A DNA stretch of 64,000 nucleotides from BRH-c25 sp964574195 (lineage in GTDB: Bacteria; Bacillota; Clostridia; Lutisporales; Lutisporaceae). Positions 25,440-34,191 of the stretch are shown here, one piece after another; the first letter of the stretch is position 1; the number at the start of each line of letters is the position of its first letter. Below the pieces are notes generated by a model. That model made no database searches. It was not told where the DNA came from and saw nothing but the letters and a program-made list of their open reading frames with translations. The translations under genes were made by a program, and so were the position numbers. Where the stretch lies: the NCBI GenBank assembly GCA_964574195.1, contig CAZNMO010000001.1:3197-67196 (forward strand), read 5' to 3'.

Positions 25440-26637
25440 ACAGCGAAATGCCCTCATGTACTTTTCTGCACTGCTACTTTCTGCTTTCGGTTATGAGTTC
25501 ATATTTTTCATCATGACCTTGCATGTTTATGACCTTAGTAAGAATGCACTGAATATCGGGATATTTACCGCGCTGACCTTTATCCCAAGACTATTTTCAT
25601 CTTTGATCGGAGGTATTGCCGATAAGGTAGGCAAAGTGAAGTGCTTCGTTTTATCTGCCATAATAGTAAGTATCTTGATGTTTCTCATGTCACTTGCGGT
25701 TGATATACGACAGATATATATGATCTGGTTCCTTACAGCCATATTCCTTACCTTCATCGTCAATGTCAGAAGCTCACTGATGGCGGAAATCATGAACCGT
25801 GAGCAGTATACCACCGGAAATGCTCTAGTACTTTCACTGCTGAATGGGGCAAAGCTTCTGGGGCCGCTCCTTGGAGGCTTCATTACCTCATTATACAGGA
25901 TAGAGCTGCTATTGTACTTTACCTGTGTAGTTTATCTTTTGGTGGCTGCTTCTTCTGCTTGTATCAGAATAGCTGAAGGTGAGGGCCAGGACAGGCCAGG
26001 CTTTTTTGAGAACGCAAAAAAAGGCTTCGCCTTTATGCTGGAAAACCATATTTTCAGGCTGCTGGCTTCAATATCCTTTTTCTGGCGCCTTTTTCTGGGT
26101 TTGCAGCTTTCACTGTTTGTTGTGTATATCAAGTCCTTTCTATCAGGCACCAGTGAGCAATATGGTGTATTCATTACTGTTATGGGCCTAGGGAGCATTA
26201 TCGGAAGCCTGCTGGGGCCTTATGCCGCACGACGTGTTCCTCCAATGAGGCTTATTGCCGTGGGCCTTGGACTACACTACCTGTCCTTTGCTGTACTGGG
26301 ACTAAGCAGGAGCTATTACCTGGCTCTGGCCATCATATTCACCGGCTATATGGTATTCTATATGACTCTGGTAGGTATGCATTCGGAAAGAGACAGGGTG
26401 ACCCGCTTTGACATACGGAGCAGTGCATATGGTACTGTCACTGCCATCCTGACTCCGCCTGCCATAATATCCATGCTTGCAGGAGGCTATCTGGCGAACA
26501 TTTATGGATCGCCGGCAGTTCTGTCAGCCTCCGGGCTATTGGCACTGCTGAGCTTGTATATTATTCTGTTCCTTGGCAGAAATGCAAAACAGGCCTCTGA
26601 GTCGGAACAGAGGCAAGAAACCGTTGCAGGAGCTTAG
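25432..26637 (+). CDS. Major facilitator superfamily transporter
   Basis: 401 residues, hydrophobic throughout with about 12 membrane helices. The MFS loop 2-3 motif is recognisable as GGIADKVGKVK near residues 60-70. The small-molecule class is closest to drug/efflux type MFS permeases, but the substrate cannot be deduced. It starts inside the preceding gene and lies upstream of an EamA transporter; the trio probably forms one operon divergent from the MocR regulator. Confidence 0.88.
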   Translation: MSKQRNALMYFSALLLSAFGYEFIFFIMTLHVYDLSKNALNIGIFTALTFIPRLFSSLIGGIADKVGKVKCFVLSAIIVSILMFLMSLAVDIRQIYMIWFLTAIFLTFIVNVRSSLMAEIMNREQYTTGNALVLSLLNGAKLLGPLLGGFITSLYRIELLLYFTCVVYLLVAASSACIRIAEGEGQDRPGFFENAKKGFAFMLENHIFRLLASISFFWRLFLGLQLSLFVVYIKSFLSGTSEQYGVFITVMGLGSIIGSLLGPYAARRVPPMRLIAVGLGLHYLSFAVLGLSRSYYLALAIIFTGYMVFYMTLVGMHSERDRVTRFDIRSSAYGTVTAILTPPAIISMLAGGYLANIYGSPAVLSASGLLALLSLYIILFLGRNAKQASESEQRQETVAGA

Positions 26638-26673
26638 CTCCAGGTTCTGATAATTCTATGGAGGTAGATAATA

Positions 26674-27547
26674 ATGCCGATGATCAGATGGACCGATTCC
26701 TTTTCAATAATGGCAGCATTACTTTGGGGGATCAATTATGTGGCAGTCAAGTCAGTTCTTGATGTGCTTCCGGAAAACAGCTTTCTGCTGATCCGTTTTA
26801 CGGCTTCAGTTATTCTTCTCTTGTTGTATGTCGCTGTTACCGGTGAAGGTATCTCGATTCAGAAAAAGGATACTGCAAAAATACTACTGCTTGGTGTTAT
26901 GGGAGTGGGGTTTTATAATATCATCTGGACTGCAGGGATCCACCTGACTACAGCCTCCAACGCGGCTCTGATAGTATCTACCTCTCCACTTTTCACCCAG
27001 CTCTATATGCAGCTTACAAGAAACGAAAAAGTCACCGGCAGGCGATGGCTGTTCACACTTATGGCCTTTTCCGGGCTCTTCCTGATGATCGGCAGTTCGC
27101 CGGGAGCCAAGCTCAGTCTGAATTCAAGCTTTTTAACAGGAAATATCCTGGTACTTGCTGCAACCTTGTTATTCACCTTCTATACCGTCTATGCAAAACC
27201 ACTTCTCCAGTGCTATTCACCTGTCAAGCTGAATGCACTGGCGATGACTGCAGGGCTTCCAGTTCTGATAGTATACAGCATATTCAACGGCCCGATGAAT
27301 ATCGGCAGTCTCTCCGGTACATTATCGCTGAAGCTGTTCTATATCATAGTATTCGGAACTGCAGCAGCCTATATCTGCTGGTATGAAGGCATNNNNNNNN
27401 NNAAAAGTGATCCTTTTTCACTATATAGTACCTGTATCCAGCATGGTTCTGGGTGCAGCCTTCCTTAACGAAGCAGTCAGCCCGGCCCAGATAGCAGGTG
27501 GCATCCTGGCCCTGGGCGGAATCATTGCCGCCAGGCTGCACGGGTAA
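26674..27547 (+). CDS. EamA/DMT-family permease interrupted by an assembly gap
   Basis: The frame opens at ATG 26674 and runs ~240 residues through two EamA halves (MAALLWGINYVAVKS at the start, NILVLAATLLFTFYTVYAK in the second half) to AAYICWYEGI. Ten N at 27393-27402 follow. After the gap the natural continuation, IVPVSSMVLGAAFLNEAV ... GGILALGGIIAARLHG-stop, is in a different frame and ends at 27547. The true gap is therefore not 10 bases; by comparison with family members roughly 8-10 residues are missing. Ten membrane helices are expected. Substrate unknown. Confidence 0.88.
27393..27402. other. Assembly gap (10 N) inside the EamA gene
   Basis: Exactly ten N; the coding frames before and after do not match across ten bases, so this is a placeholder of unknown length. 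Confidence 0.97.
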
Positions 27548-27555
27548 TAGCATAT

Positions 27556-27592
27556 AGAAGCGGGTTATGGAGTATTTCCATAACCCGCTTCT
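27556..27592. terminator. Bidirectional terminator between EamA and MerR genes
   Basis: Perfect 15-bp stem (27556-27570 with 27578-27592) and 7-nt loop between convergent genes. The GC-rich core is GAAGCGGGTTATGG. Confidence 0.85.
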
Positions 27593-27597
27593 ATCAC

Positions 27598-28410
27598 TTA
27601 AGCCTTTTCTACCGGGAATTGAATTTCTGTAACATACTCGTCGGGACTATCGGAGTTCCATTCGCCCTTCAGATATATCTCCCTTTCACTCCCAATTATC
27701 CTGTAGCCATTATCCTCGATCCATCCGGTAATTGCTGCATAAGCCAGCTTCAGATTCTCATAGGGCCCCTGCTGTACAAGGCATGCCATTTTTTCAACCG
27801 CCGGTATGTATTGAAACTTTACTCTGTCTGATGAAGGAATCTCCCTGTCAATGGGTTCAAACACTTCTGCCTCAATTCCTTTTTCATCAAGCTCTCCATA
27901 AAACGAAACGAAACAGCCTGGAAGTATTTTGGCATCATGCTTTTCTATATGGGTCACCAGCTCCTCCCACATATGCCCCTGGTCACCGTAGTCCTTCATC
28001 AATCCTCTCAGTGAAGCGACCCGGAAGCTGTCAACTTTCTTTATCACTACATCATAATTCATCGACTCAACCTCCTGATTAAATAAGGTAATAAGCTTTT
28101 CTACCCTGTCAAGCCTGCCCATTTCGTCGTCAATGACCTTCTCGATCTGTACCTTGCGCGACTTGAGGATACCTATCATCTCTTCAGAGGATAGATTATC
28201 CCTTAGCAGATTTGATATTTCAGTCAGTGAAAATCCTAGATCCTTGAAGGCAATGATCCTGTTCAGGATAAGGATCTGAGCCGCAGAATAGTTCCTGTAG
28301 CCTGTATATTCATCAATTTGTTCAGGCTTCAGCAAGCCTATCTCATCATAATATCGAAGCAGCTTGGCAGAAACCCTGTTCAACCTTGCAAATTCACCTA
28401 TTCTGAACAT
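27598..28410 (-). CDS. MerR-family regulator with GyrI-like ligand-binding domain (BmrR type)
   Basis: 270 residues from ATG 28410 (AGGAG 8 nt upstream). The N-terminal MerR HTH is MFRIGEFARLNRVSAKLLRY followed by YDEIGLLKP and a YTGYRNYSA wing. A coiled-coil dimer helix follows to ~115. The C-terminal ~155 residues form a GyrI/SOUL-like effector domain (VASLRGLM near the start, ACLVQQGPYENL, YLKGEWNSDSPDEYVTEIQF near the end) that binds hydrophobic cations or drugs in BmrR. It probably activates its own promoter, which has the telltale 19-bp spacer (28454-28484). Confidence 0.9.
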   Translation of the reverse strand: MFRIGEFARLNRVSAKLLRYYDEIGLLKPEQIDEYTGYRNYSAAQILILNRIIAFKDLGFSLTEISNLLRDNLSSEEMIGILKSRKVQIEKVIDDEMGRLDRVEKLITLFNQEVESMNYDVVIKKVDSFRVASLRGLMKDYGDQGHMWEELVTHIEKHDAKILPGCFVSFYGELDEKGIEAEVFEPIDREIPSSDRVKFQYIPAVEKMACLVQQGPYENLKLAYAAITGWIEDNGYRIIGSEREIYLKGEWNSDSPDEYVTEIQFPVEKA

Positions 28411-28453
28411 CCGATCACTCCTATGAAATGTTATTGAAAGATCTTTCACTTGT

Positions 28454-28484
28454 ATCGTAAACCTTTACCTTACAGGAAAGTCAA
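28454..28484 (-). promoter_or_regulatory. MerR-type promoter with 19-bp spacer and overlapping dyad
   Basis: On the minus strand TTGACT (-35) and TACGAT (-10) are separated by 19 bp instead of 17, with a dyad (CTTT-A-CC ... GG-A-AAG) in the spacer. This is the arrangement that MerR proteins untwist to activate. Confidence 0.75.
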
Positions 28485-28532
28485 GAGGTAGAATCATAAT
28501 TTATAAGATAATAAATTTGTGTGGGCTCTTGT

Positions 28533-29291
28533 TTACTTAGAATTTTTTGACACGATAATAAACCTATGCTCATAGCACTCAATACATGTTTTTTCCTCAA
28601 GCTCCTGCTGCAGGGCACATAATTCCGCGTAGCACTTGTCTACTGAAAAGTCAGGAAACTCCCATTCGATAATTTTGGCAAAATATACTATTGCTCCAAT
28701 ATCAAAAAATCTAAGTAGGGGGAAGCATTCCTTGCCATTTAGTATCTCAAAGGAATTGTGTTTAAGCTCCTCTGATGCAAATCCCAGAGTCCAATGAGGA
28801 AATTTGGGCATAAAATCCTTGATCAACCACCTTGAAAGAGACTCATCATTCCTGCCACCCACCTGCTGTGTGACAAAAATGCCACCGGGCTTCAGGATCC
28901 TTCCGATCTCTTTGGCACTATAAGATTCATGTCTGTTGATGATCACATCAAAGGTGTTATCCTCAAAAGGAAGCCTGTCATCCTCATATACCTGACGGAC
29001 ACAGATACCCAGCGGGGCCAGCCGGCTCTCACACAGCTTCACATTGGGCTCCCAGGACTCTGTGACGGAAGTATTCTCATATGGATGGCCAAGAGTCAGC
29101 AGGAACTCTCCACCCCCTGTGCCCATATCAAGTAGCTTATACTCAGGCTTCAGATACTTTCTCAATATATCCCTGTAGTCCCAGGGAAGCGGTTCCTCCT
29201 TCCACCTGTCTTCCAGACTGGAAAAGTCCCAACCCTGGAAGCTCCTTTTCTCTTCCTCTTCCCATGACCTTCTCAAATCAGCATAGTCCAT
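28533..29291 (-). CDS. Class I SAM-dependent methyltransferase
   Basis: 252 residues from ATG 29291, since AAGGAG is 7 nt away; the upstream ATG at 29297 is too close to it. SAM-binding motif I is YKLLDMGTGGGEFLLTLG near 50-67. FEDNTFDVIINRHE (motif post-II, ~108) and ILKPGGIFVTQQVGG (motif III, ~132) complete the Rossmann core. Substrate not predictable. It shares the strand with the following prenyltransferase-like, cupin and methyltransferase genes. Confidence 0.88.
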   Translation of the reverse strand: MDYADLRRSWEEEEKRSFQGWDFSSLEDRWKEEPLPWDYRDILRKYLKPEYKLLDMGTGGGEFLLTLGHPYENTSVTESWEPNVKLCESRLAPLGICVRQVYEDDRLPFEDNTFDVIINRHESYSAKEIGRILKPGGIFVTQQVGGRNDESLSRWLIKDFMPKFPHWTLGFASEELKHNSFEILNGKECFPLLRFFDIGAIVYFAKIIEWEFPDFSVDKCYAELCALQQELEEKTCIECYEHRFIIVSKNSK

Positions 29292-29341
29292 TGACATTCT
29301 CCTTACTTAACCTTTCTGTTCCCCACTATTTACATACTTTT

Positions 29342-30193
29342 CTACAAGCAACCAAGCAGCTTATCGATCCTGTATGTACAGTCCTGTTTCCTGCTTTCAG
29401 CACTCCTCCAAGAGTCCGACAGTGGAAAATTTACACCGTCCTTGACAGCTGGACCCATATCCCACATACCGACAGGTCCTTTGTTTTGCTCCAACCATTC
29501 TCTGACAAATCTGAGCTTTTCCCTGCACTCAGGGCTTTTGTATCCCGTTAAGAGTTCTATTGCAGCAAGATACCGGCCGGCTTGCTTTGAATCGAAACGC
29601 TCAGGCAGCAGCGACAGGCATCCCTCATAAATGTAATATATGCCTGAATCATGTTCCAGTATATAATCAAACATAGCCGACTCTACATCTTTGTCAAGCA
29701 GCCCTGCTAGTACGGAAACCTGATAGAAAGTCACAAAGTCGACTATCCTGCCACCTTTGGGAGCTATACCGAACACTCTTTTGTATACACTCGTATAGCT
29801 GTCATGATCATAGGTCCCTCCTGCAAAGGCAAGACCTATTACTTCAGCCCATTTCCCTGCGGTAGTATTTGCAAGGGTATCTTCAGAAGTAAACCTGCGT
29901 ATCCAGGTAGAAAACATCAGAGCAGTGAATATGTCCCAATCATGCAGCTTCTCCCTTCGATCAGGTATGTGCATTTTCCCTTCCAGACAGGCATGAAGAT
30001 ACTCTACTGCCTTTCTTACCGGTGGATCGTCCAAAGTATATCCCAATATCTGAAGCCGTCTCAAGGCTTGCTCAGTTGTAATGCCATGCCTGCTTGCAGA
30101 ACTGCTCAGAGTGTGAAAATACCCCCAGCTGCCATCCGGCTTCTGTAGCGAAATTATTCTCTCCGCCCATTTGGAAGTCTTGTAATCCTTCAC
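29342..30193 (-). CDS. Terpenoid-cyclase/prenyltransferase-like alpha-alpha toroid protein
   Basis: 283 residues from GTG 30193, with GGGGGGAG 5 nt upstream. It is almost all helical, with QW-like SLQKPDGSWGYFH near residues 15-27 typical of alpha/alpha-toroid prenyltransferase-fold proteins. No DCTAE or DxDD catalytic motif is visible, so enzymatic terpene cyclisation is not supported. Related uncharacterised proteins are common in Clostridia. Function unknown. Confidence 0.6.
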   Translation of the reverse strand: MKDYKTSKWAERIISLQKPDGSWGYFHTLSSSASRHGITTEQALRRLQILGYTLDDPPVRKAVEYLHACLEGKMHIPDRREKLHDWDIFTALMFSTWIRRFTSEDTLANTTAGKWAEVIGLAFAGGTYDHDSYTSVYKRVFGIAPKGGRIVDFVTFYQVSVLAGLLDKDVESAMFDYILEHDSGIYYIYEGCLSLLPERFDSKQAGRYLAAIELLTGYKSPECREKLRFVREWLEQNKGPVGMWDMGPAVKDGVNFPLSDSWRSAESRKQDCTYRIDKLLGCL

Positions 30194-30217
30194 GGTACTC
30201 CCCCCTACCTACCAACT

Positions 30218-30589
30218 TCAGTCACCTGTCGGCTTTATCCCTTCATTTTCTATCATCAGCACTATTGTCTTGTTTTCCGCTATAGGTCTATGCATGATCC
30301 CCTTGGGAATGCATATCCCCTCATATTTACCCAAGTGGAAGCTGCCCTTTTCACTTTCGATCACAAGCTCTCCATCCAATACGAAGAATACCTCGTCATC
30401 ATTCTCATGCTTATGCATGTGAAACTCCCCTTCAAATATCCCAAGCCTCAGGACTGAGGCGTTTACCTTACACAGTGTCTGGTTGAACCATTTTTCCTTA
30501 CAGTTCTCAATTACCTCGGGAGTTTTTATTACCTCCATATAATCATACTTGATGTCCATGTTAAGCTTGTACTTGTTTACATCCGCCAT
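30218..30589 (-). CDS. Single-domain cupin protein
   Basis: 123 residues from ATG 30589 (AAAGGAG 9 nt upstream; the ATG at 30598 touches the ribosome site). Cupin motif 1 is seen as HMHKHENDDEVFFVLDGELV (~61-80, metal-binding His, His, Glu) and motif 2 around ICIPKGIMHRPIA. Small cupins bind a metal or sugar-like ligand; substrate unknown. Confidence 0.9.
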   Translation of the reverse strand: MADVNKYKLNMDIKYDYMEVIKTPEVIENCKEKWFNQTLCKVNASVLRLGIFEGEFHMHKHENDDEVFFVLDGELVIESEKGSFHLGKYEGICIPKGIMHRPIAENKTIVLMIENEGIKPTGD

Positions 30590-30628
30590 ATAATACATCT
30601 CCTTTTCTTGTTTTTCGACATCGATGGT

Positions 30629-31387
30629 TTATTCTCTCCGCTTTGTAAACAGGAAGTTCATAAACTTGCTGTTTTCATCAAAAGCCCCAAATTCATAATC
30701 TCCATAGATCTCTACAAGCTTGAAGCCGGCTTTTGTACACATATCCACAAGCTCCTCCCTCGTAACCGGTGTAAAGGATATATTCAGGAAACGCTTGTCG
30801 ACCAACCGGTTCCTGTGATCATATATTTCATAGAACTGTGTACCGTAAACCAGATTCGAAGCCTGGTCGTAGGAATTATAGAAAGTGATCGTCAGCGTCC
30901 TGTTCATGGAAAGGTCAAAGCTTCCCATACACTTCATGTTGCCATCAGCCGATTTCAGTCTGTAGACTGGGTTATACAGAGTCACGAAGAAGTCTCCGTC
31001 ATCGGAAAGATGCTCATATATACCGGTTATGGCTTTTCTCCTCTTTTCCTTGTCGGTTATCTCGGTTATTGAGTTGAAGGGTATGAATATCAGTTCAAAC
31101 TTCTTGTCAATATCAAGCTCACATACGTCCTGGCATATAAGGGGAACCCTCCTGTCCTCCAGCTTCCGCTCAAATACCTCCAGCATCTCCCGGGAATAAT
31201 CGACACAAGTCAGCCTTACTCCCTCATTGATAAGCGGCATGGATACCCTGCCGGTGCCACACATAAGCTCCAGTATCTCTCCACTGTATTTTTTGCACAG
31301 TGACTTAAAAAAAGGTATGTCAAAGTTGACATTGACATAGTCGTCATAAATATCCGCCACAAAACCAAAGTCTATGTTCTTCTCCAA
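30629..31387 (-). CDS. Class I SAM-dependent methyltransferase
   Basis: 252 residues. Motif I is EILELMCGTGRVSMPLI near 39-55, followed by VDYSREMLEVFE (motif II) and FELIFIPFNSI. The start is uncertain: TTG 31387 lies 7 nt from AGGAGG, while GTG 31393 lies 1 nt from it; TTG is preferred. The C-terminal EELVDMCTKAGFKLVEIYGD is typical of small-molecule methyltransferases. Likely co-transcribed into the cupin gene. Confidence 0.87.
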   Translation of the reverse strand: MEKNIDFGFVADIYDDYVNVNFDIPFFKSLCKKYSGEILELMCGTGRVSMPLINEGVRLTCVDYSREMLEVFERKLEDRRVPLICQDVCELDIDKKFELIFIPFNSITEITDKEKRRKAITGIYEHLSDDGDFFVTLYNPVYRLKSADGNMKCMGSFDLSMNRTLTITFYNSYDQASNLVYGTQFYEIYDHRNRLVDKRFLNISFTPVTREELVDMCTKAGFKLVEIYGDYEFGAFDENSKFMNFLFTKRRE

Positions 31388-31601
31388 AAGCACACCTCCT
31401 GTATTGTTTGCATTTTTCTTTGATTTGTACTCCCGTATCTTAAATGATCTAAAAAAGAATGTGTGTCATTATTTCCACATAATATTCAAAACTCCTCCAA
31501 GGCTTCCATAATATACCGGAATAGAAAAAAGCAATGATCTAGTGCTCAATAGCAGAAAAATGCGACGTAGCCTTCCCCTTGAGGGGAAGACTTTACTCCA
31601 A

Positions 31602-31630
31602 TTGACATCTATGGAAGGTTATTCTATAAT
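31602..31630 (+). promoter_or_regulatory. Perfect consensus sigma-A promoter for marR
   Basis: TTGACA at 31602-31607, 17-bp spacer, TATAAT at 31625-31630: an exact match to the housekeeping consensus, 70 bp before the marR start. Confidence 0.9.
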
Positions 31631-31656
31631 AATATTTATCATGATAAATATTATTA
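31627..31656. promoter_or_regulatory. 30-bp perfect palindrome, probable MarR operator
   Basis: A perfect, loop-free 30-bp palindrome whose half is TAATAATATTTATCA. It begins inside the -10 box of the marR promoter, so a bound MarR dimer would block transcription. Confidence 0.85.
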
Positions 31657-31699
31657 TGTTAAATTTTAGAATAATTCATATCAAAAGGAGCTGTAAACT

Positions 31700-32164
31700 A
31701 TGAGCGTATCAGCCGCCAGAAAGATATTCGACCTGCTCAACGAGGTCAATTCCAGTTTTCGCAAAAGTGTGGAGGAATATTTCTCAAAGTGGTCTCTGAC
31801 TACCTCTCAGATCCTTGTACTTACGCTGCTGGATAAGCATAAGGAAATGAAAATCAGTGAAATAGCCGCCAAAATGGGTTTTGCAGACAGCAATATCTCA
31901 GGAATCGTTGACAGGCTTGAGAGTGCAGGCTTTGTTACAAGGACCAGAAGCACTGAGGATAGAAGGATAGTAAAGGTAAGTCTTGCGGACAAGGCCTTTG
32001 AGCTTAAGAAGGATTTTGACTTAAGTATCGAAGAGTATTTCAACCAGTTTATAGCGAAGACCTCCCGTGAAGAGCTGGATGAGATGATCGCCAGCCTGGA
32101 AAAGCTGAAGCAGCTTTTAGCCCCCACGGATATCTTCCCTGACAAAATCGCAAGCCGGAAATGA
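31700..32164 (+). CDS. MarR-family transcriptional regulator
   Basis: 154 residues from ATG 31700 (AAAGGAG upstream). The winged helix is typical: MKISEIAAKMGFADSNISG, then IVDRLESAGFVTRTRSTEDR and RRIVKVSLADKA, with long terminal dimer helices. It is preceded by a perfect consensus promoter overlapped by a 30-bp palindrome, so it is almost certainly autorepressed. The GT8 gene 20 bp downstream is probably in the same operon. Confidence 0.92.
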   Translation: MSVSAARKIFDLLNEVNSSFRKSVEEYFSKWSLTTSQILVLTLLDKHKEMKISEIAAKMGFADSNISGIVDRLESAGFVTRTRSTEDRRIVKVSLADKAFELKKDFDLSIEEYFNQFIAKTSREELDEMIASLEKLKQLLAPTDIFPDKIASRK

Positions 32165-32184
32165 TTTATTAAAGGAGATGCACT

Positions 32185-33000
32185 ATGAACATATTGGTAA
32201 CACTTAATTCATACTATCTTAACCCGCTTAAGGTCATGCTCAAATCGCTTTTTATAAATAATCCCAGAGAAAGCTTCGACATCTATATAATGCATTCCAG
32301 CCTCACTGAGAGTGAGCTGCAGCAGTTGGAAGCAAATATCTCAAAGGAAGGCCACAGGCTTCATGTGATCTGTATGGAAGGGGACTACTTCAAGGATGCT
32401 CCTGTAGTCATGCATTACTCAAAGGAAATGTACTACAGGCTGCTGGCTTCCAAGTTCCTGCCCTCTGAGCTGGACAGGATACTTTATCTGGATCCTGACA
32501 TTCTGATCATAAACAAGATCAGAGAGCTGTATGATACTCCACTTGAAGCTTGTCTTTTTGCCGCTGCCTATCATGACAGGGTTTCTGTCAAAAGCATAAA
32601 CCGCTTGAGACTTAGGCCTTACGATATCGAAGCCTATTATAACTCCGGAGTGCTCCTCTTTAACCTGGAGCTCCAGAGAAAAGTGATAGACGAGAAGGAA
32701 ATATTCGAGTTTGTTGAGAAGAACAAGAATACTCTCATACTTCCTGATCAGGATGTGCTCAACGCATTATATTCAAAAAGTATCAGACCGGTTGACGAGA
32801 TAAGATACAATTACGACCCCAGATACTACAATTACTATAAACTAGTATCCAACGGCAAGTATGACATGGAGTATATAATATACAATACTGCAATAATCCA
32901 CTTCTGCGGAAAGCAGAAGCCCTGGAAGAAACACTATTCGGGTAAATTCCACTCACTATATAAGCATTATGAGAGAATAGCACTGGGACAGGCTGTATAA
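32185..33000 (+). CDS. Glycosyltransferase family 8 protein
   Basis: 271 residues. It begins MNILVTLNSYYLNPLKVMLK, the GT8 GT-A nucleotide-binding strand, and has the metal-binding D-x-D in RILYLDPDILIINK near residues 90-103. NSGVLLFNLEL near 152 and the late IIHFCGKQKPWKK (H-x-x-G-x-x-K-P-W) are GT8 hallmarks. A retaining hexosyltransferase using a nucleotide sugar; acceptor unknown. AAAGGAG precedes ATG 32185. Confidence 0.92.
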   Translation: MNILVTLNSYYLNPLKVMLKSLFINNPRESFDIYIMHSSLTESELQQLEANISKEGHRLHVICMEGDYFKDAPVVMHYSKEMYYRLLASKFLPSELDRILYLDPDILIINKIRELYDTPLEACLFAAAYHDRVSVKSINRLRLRPYDIEAYYNSGVLLFNLELQRKVIDEKEIFEFVEKNKNTLILPDQDVLNALYSKSIRPVDEIRYNYDPRYYNYYKLVSNGKYDMEYIIYNTAIIHFCGKQKPWKKHYSGKFHSLYKHYERIALGQAV

Positions 33001-33006
33001 AACAGC

Positions 33007-34170
33007 CTATCCCCGAAAAATCTCCATTTTTCCTATCCTGTCAAAGGCTTCCTTCAGCTTGTCAAGGCCTACTGTGACCGCGATCCTCAAATAGCCTTCA
33101 CCCTCCGCTCCGAAAGCGTTACCCGGAAGCACAAGTACATGAGCCTCCTTCAATATTCTATCCGCGACCCCTGCAGAGCTTAGCCCTGTCTTCTTTATAT
33201 TCGGAAACAGATATATGCTTCCCTGGGGGTAAAGTACCGACATGTTGGGAATAGCAGTGATACGCTCATAAGCATAAAAAATACGTTTTCTGTATTCCTC
33301 TATCATTGATGGCTGTACCTGAGCCCTCAGCCTCAGGGCATGCAAAGCAGCCCTCTGTGATATGGACGGTGCTGTAAACACATTGTTTTCGTTTATATCC
33401 TGCATGGTCTGGATGATATAATCAGGTGCAAGCACATAGCCTATCCTCCAGCCTGTCATTGCGTAATCCTTGGAAAAGCTGCATATGGTTATGGTCCTCT
33501 CCTTCATCCCCGGAAGTGTCGCCATGGGTATGAAAGGACTGCCGTAGCTGAAGGCGGTGTAAATATCATCTGCTATTACAATTAGGTCGTATTCACAAGC
33601 TATAGCTGCAATTTTCTCCAGGGTATCCCTTGTAAGGCAAGCCCCTGTGGGATTGTTGGGAGAATTGAGGATCATGGCCTTCGTCCTGTTTGTGATCATG
33701 GCTCTCAGCCTTTCAGTATCTATCTGGTAATTTTCTTCCTCATATGTCTTCAGCGGGACGGGTATGCCCCGGGCCAGCTTGATCTGCTGAGGATAAGGTG
33801 TAAAATACGGCTCGGGGATTATCACCTCATCACCATCGTCAAGTATTGCCTCCATCACCAACCACATGGCATGGCATCCACTGGTCGTGACCATGCATTC
33901 ATTGATACTGTAAGAATTGCCGTACTGTATCCTGTGATAGCTGCATATCTCTTCCCTCAGCTCCGAATACCCCGAAAACTCCGTATAATGGGTATGACCT
34001 TTTAACGCATCCTCAAAGGCAGCGTTGATTATCCTCTCATCGGTATTATAATCAGGATCCCCAAGGCTGAAATTTATCAGATCGTCATACTGTCGCAATA
34101 GGGCTCCGCTTTCACCCATCGGCGTGGATATATTATTCCAGTATCTTTTTGAAATGAACTTGCTTTTCAT
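33007..34170 (-). CDS. Class I/II pyridoxal-phosphate aminotransferase (AspC-like)
   Basis: 387 residues. Fold-type I motifs: ILNSPNNPTGACL near 165, VIADDIYTAFSYG near 198, and the PLP lysine in TICSFSKDYAMTGWRIGYVL near 230. N-terminal INFSLGDPDYNTDE fits aromatic/aspartate aminotransferases of subfamily I-gamma. The amino donor cannot be fixed from sequence. Together with the C26 amidotransferase and YbaK downstream it sits in a minus-strand run. Confidence 0.88.
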   Translation of the reverse strand: MKSKFISKRYWNNISTPMGESGALLRQYDDLINFSLGDPDYNTDERIINAAFEDALKGHTHYTEFSGYSELREEICSYHRIQYGNSYSINECMVTTSGCHAMWLVMEAILDDGDEVIIPEPYFTPYPQQIKLARGIPVPLKTYEEENYQIDTERLRAMITNRTKAMILNSPNNPTGACLTRDTLEKIAAIACEYDLIVIADDIYTAFSYGSPFIPMATLPGMKERTITICSFSKDYAMTGWRIGYVLAPDYIIQTMQDINENNVFTAPSISQRAALHALRLRAQVQPSMIEEYRKRIFYAYERITAIPNMSVLYPQGSIYLFPNIKKTGLSSAGVADRILKEAHVLVLPGNAFGAEGEGYLRIAVTVGLDKLKEAFDRIGKMEIFRG

Positions 34171-34191
34171 AGGGCTTCCTCCCCTCTTTTA

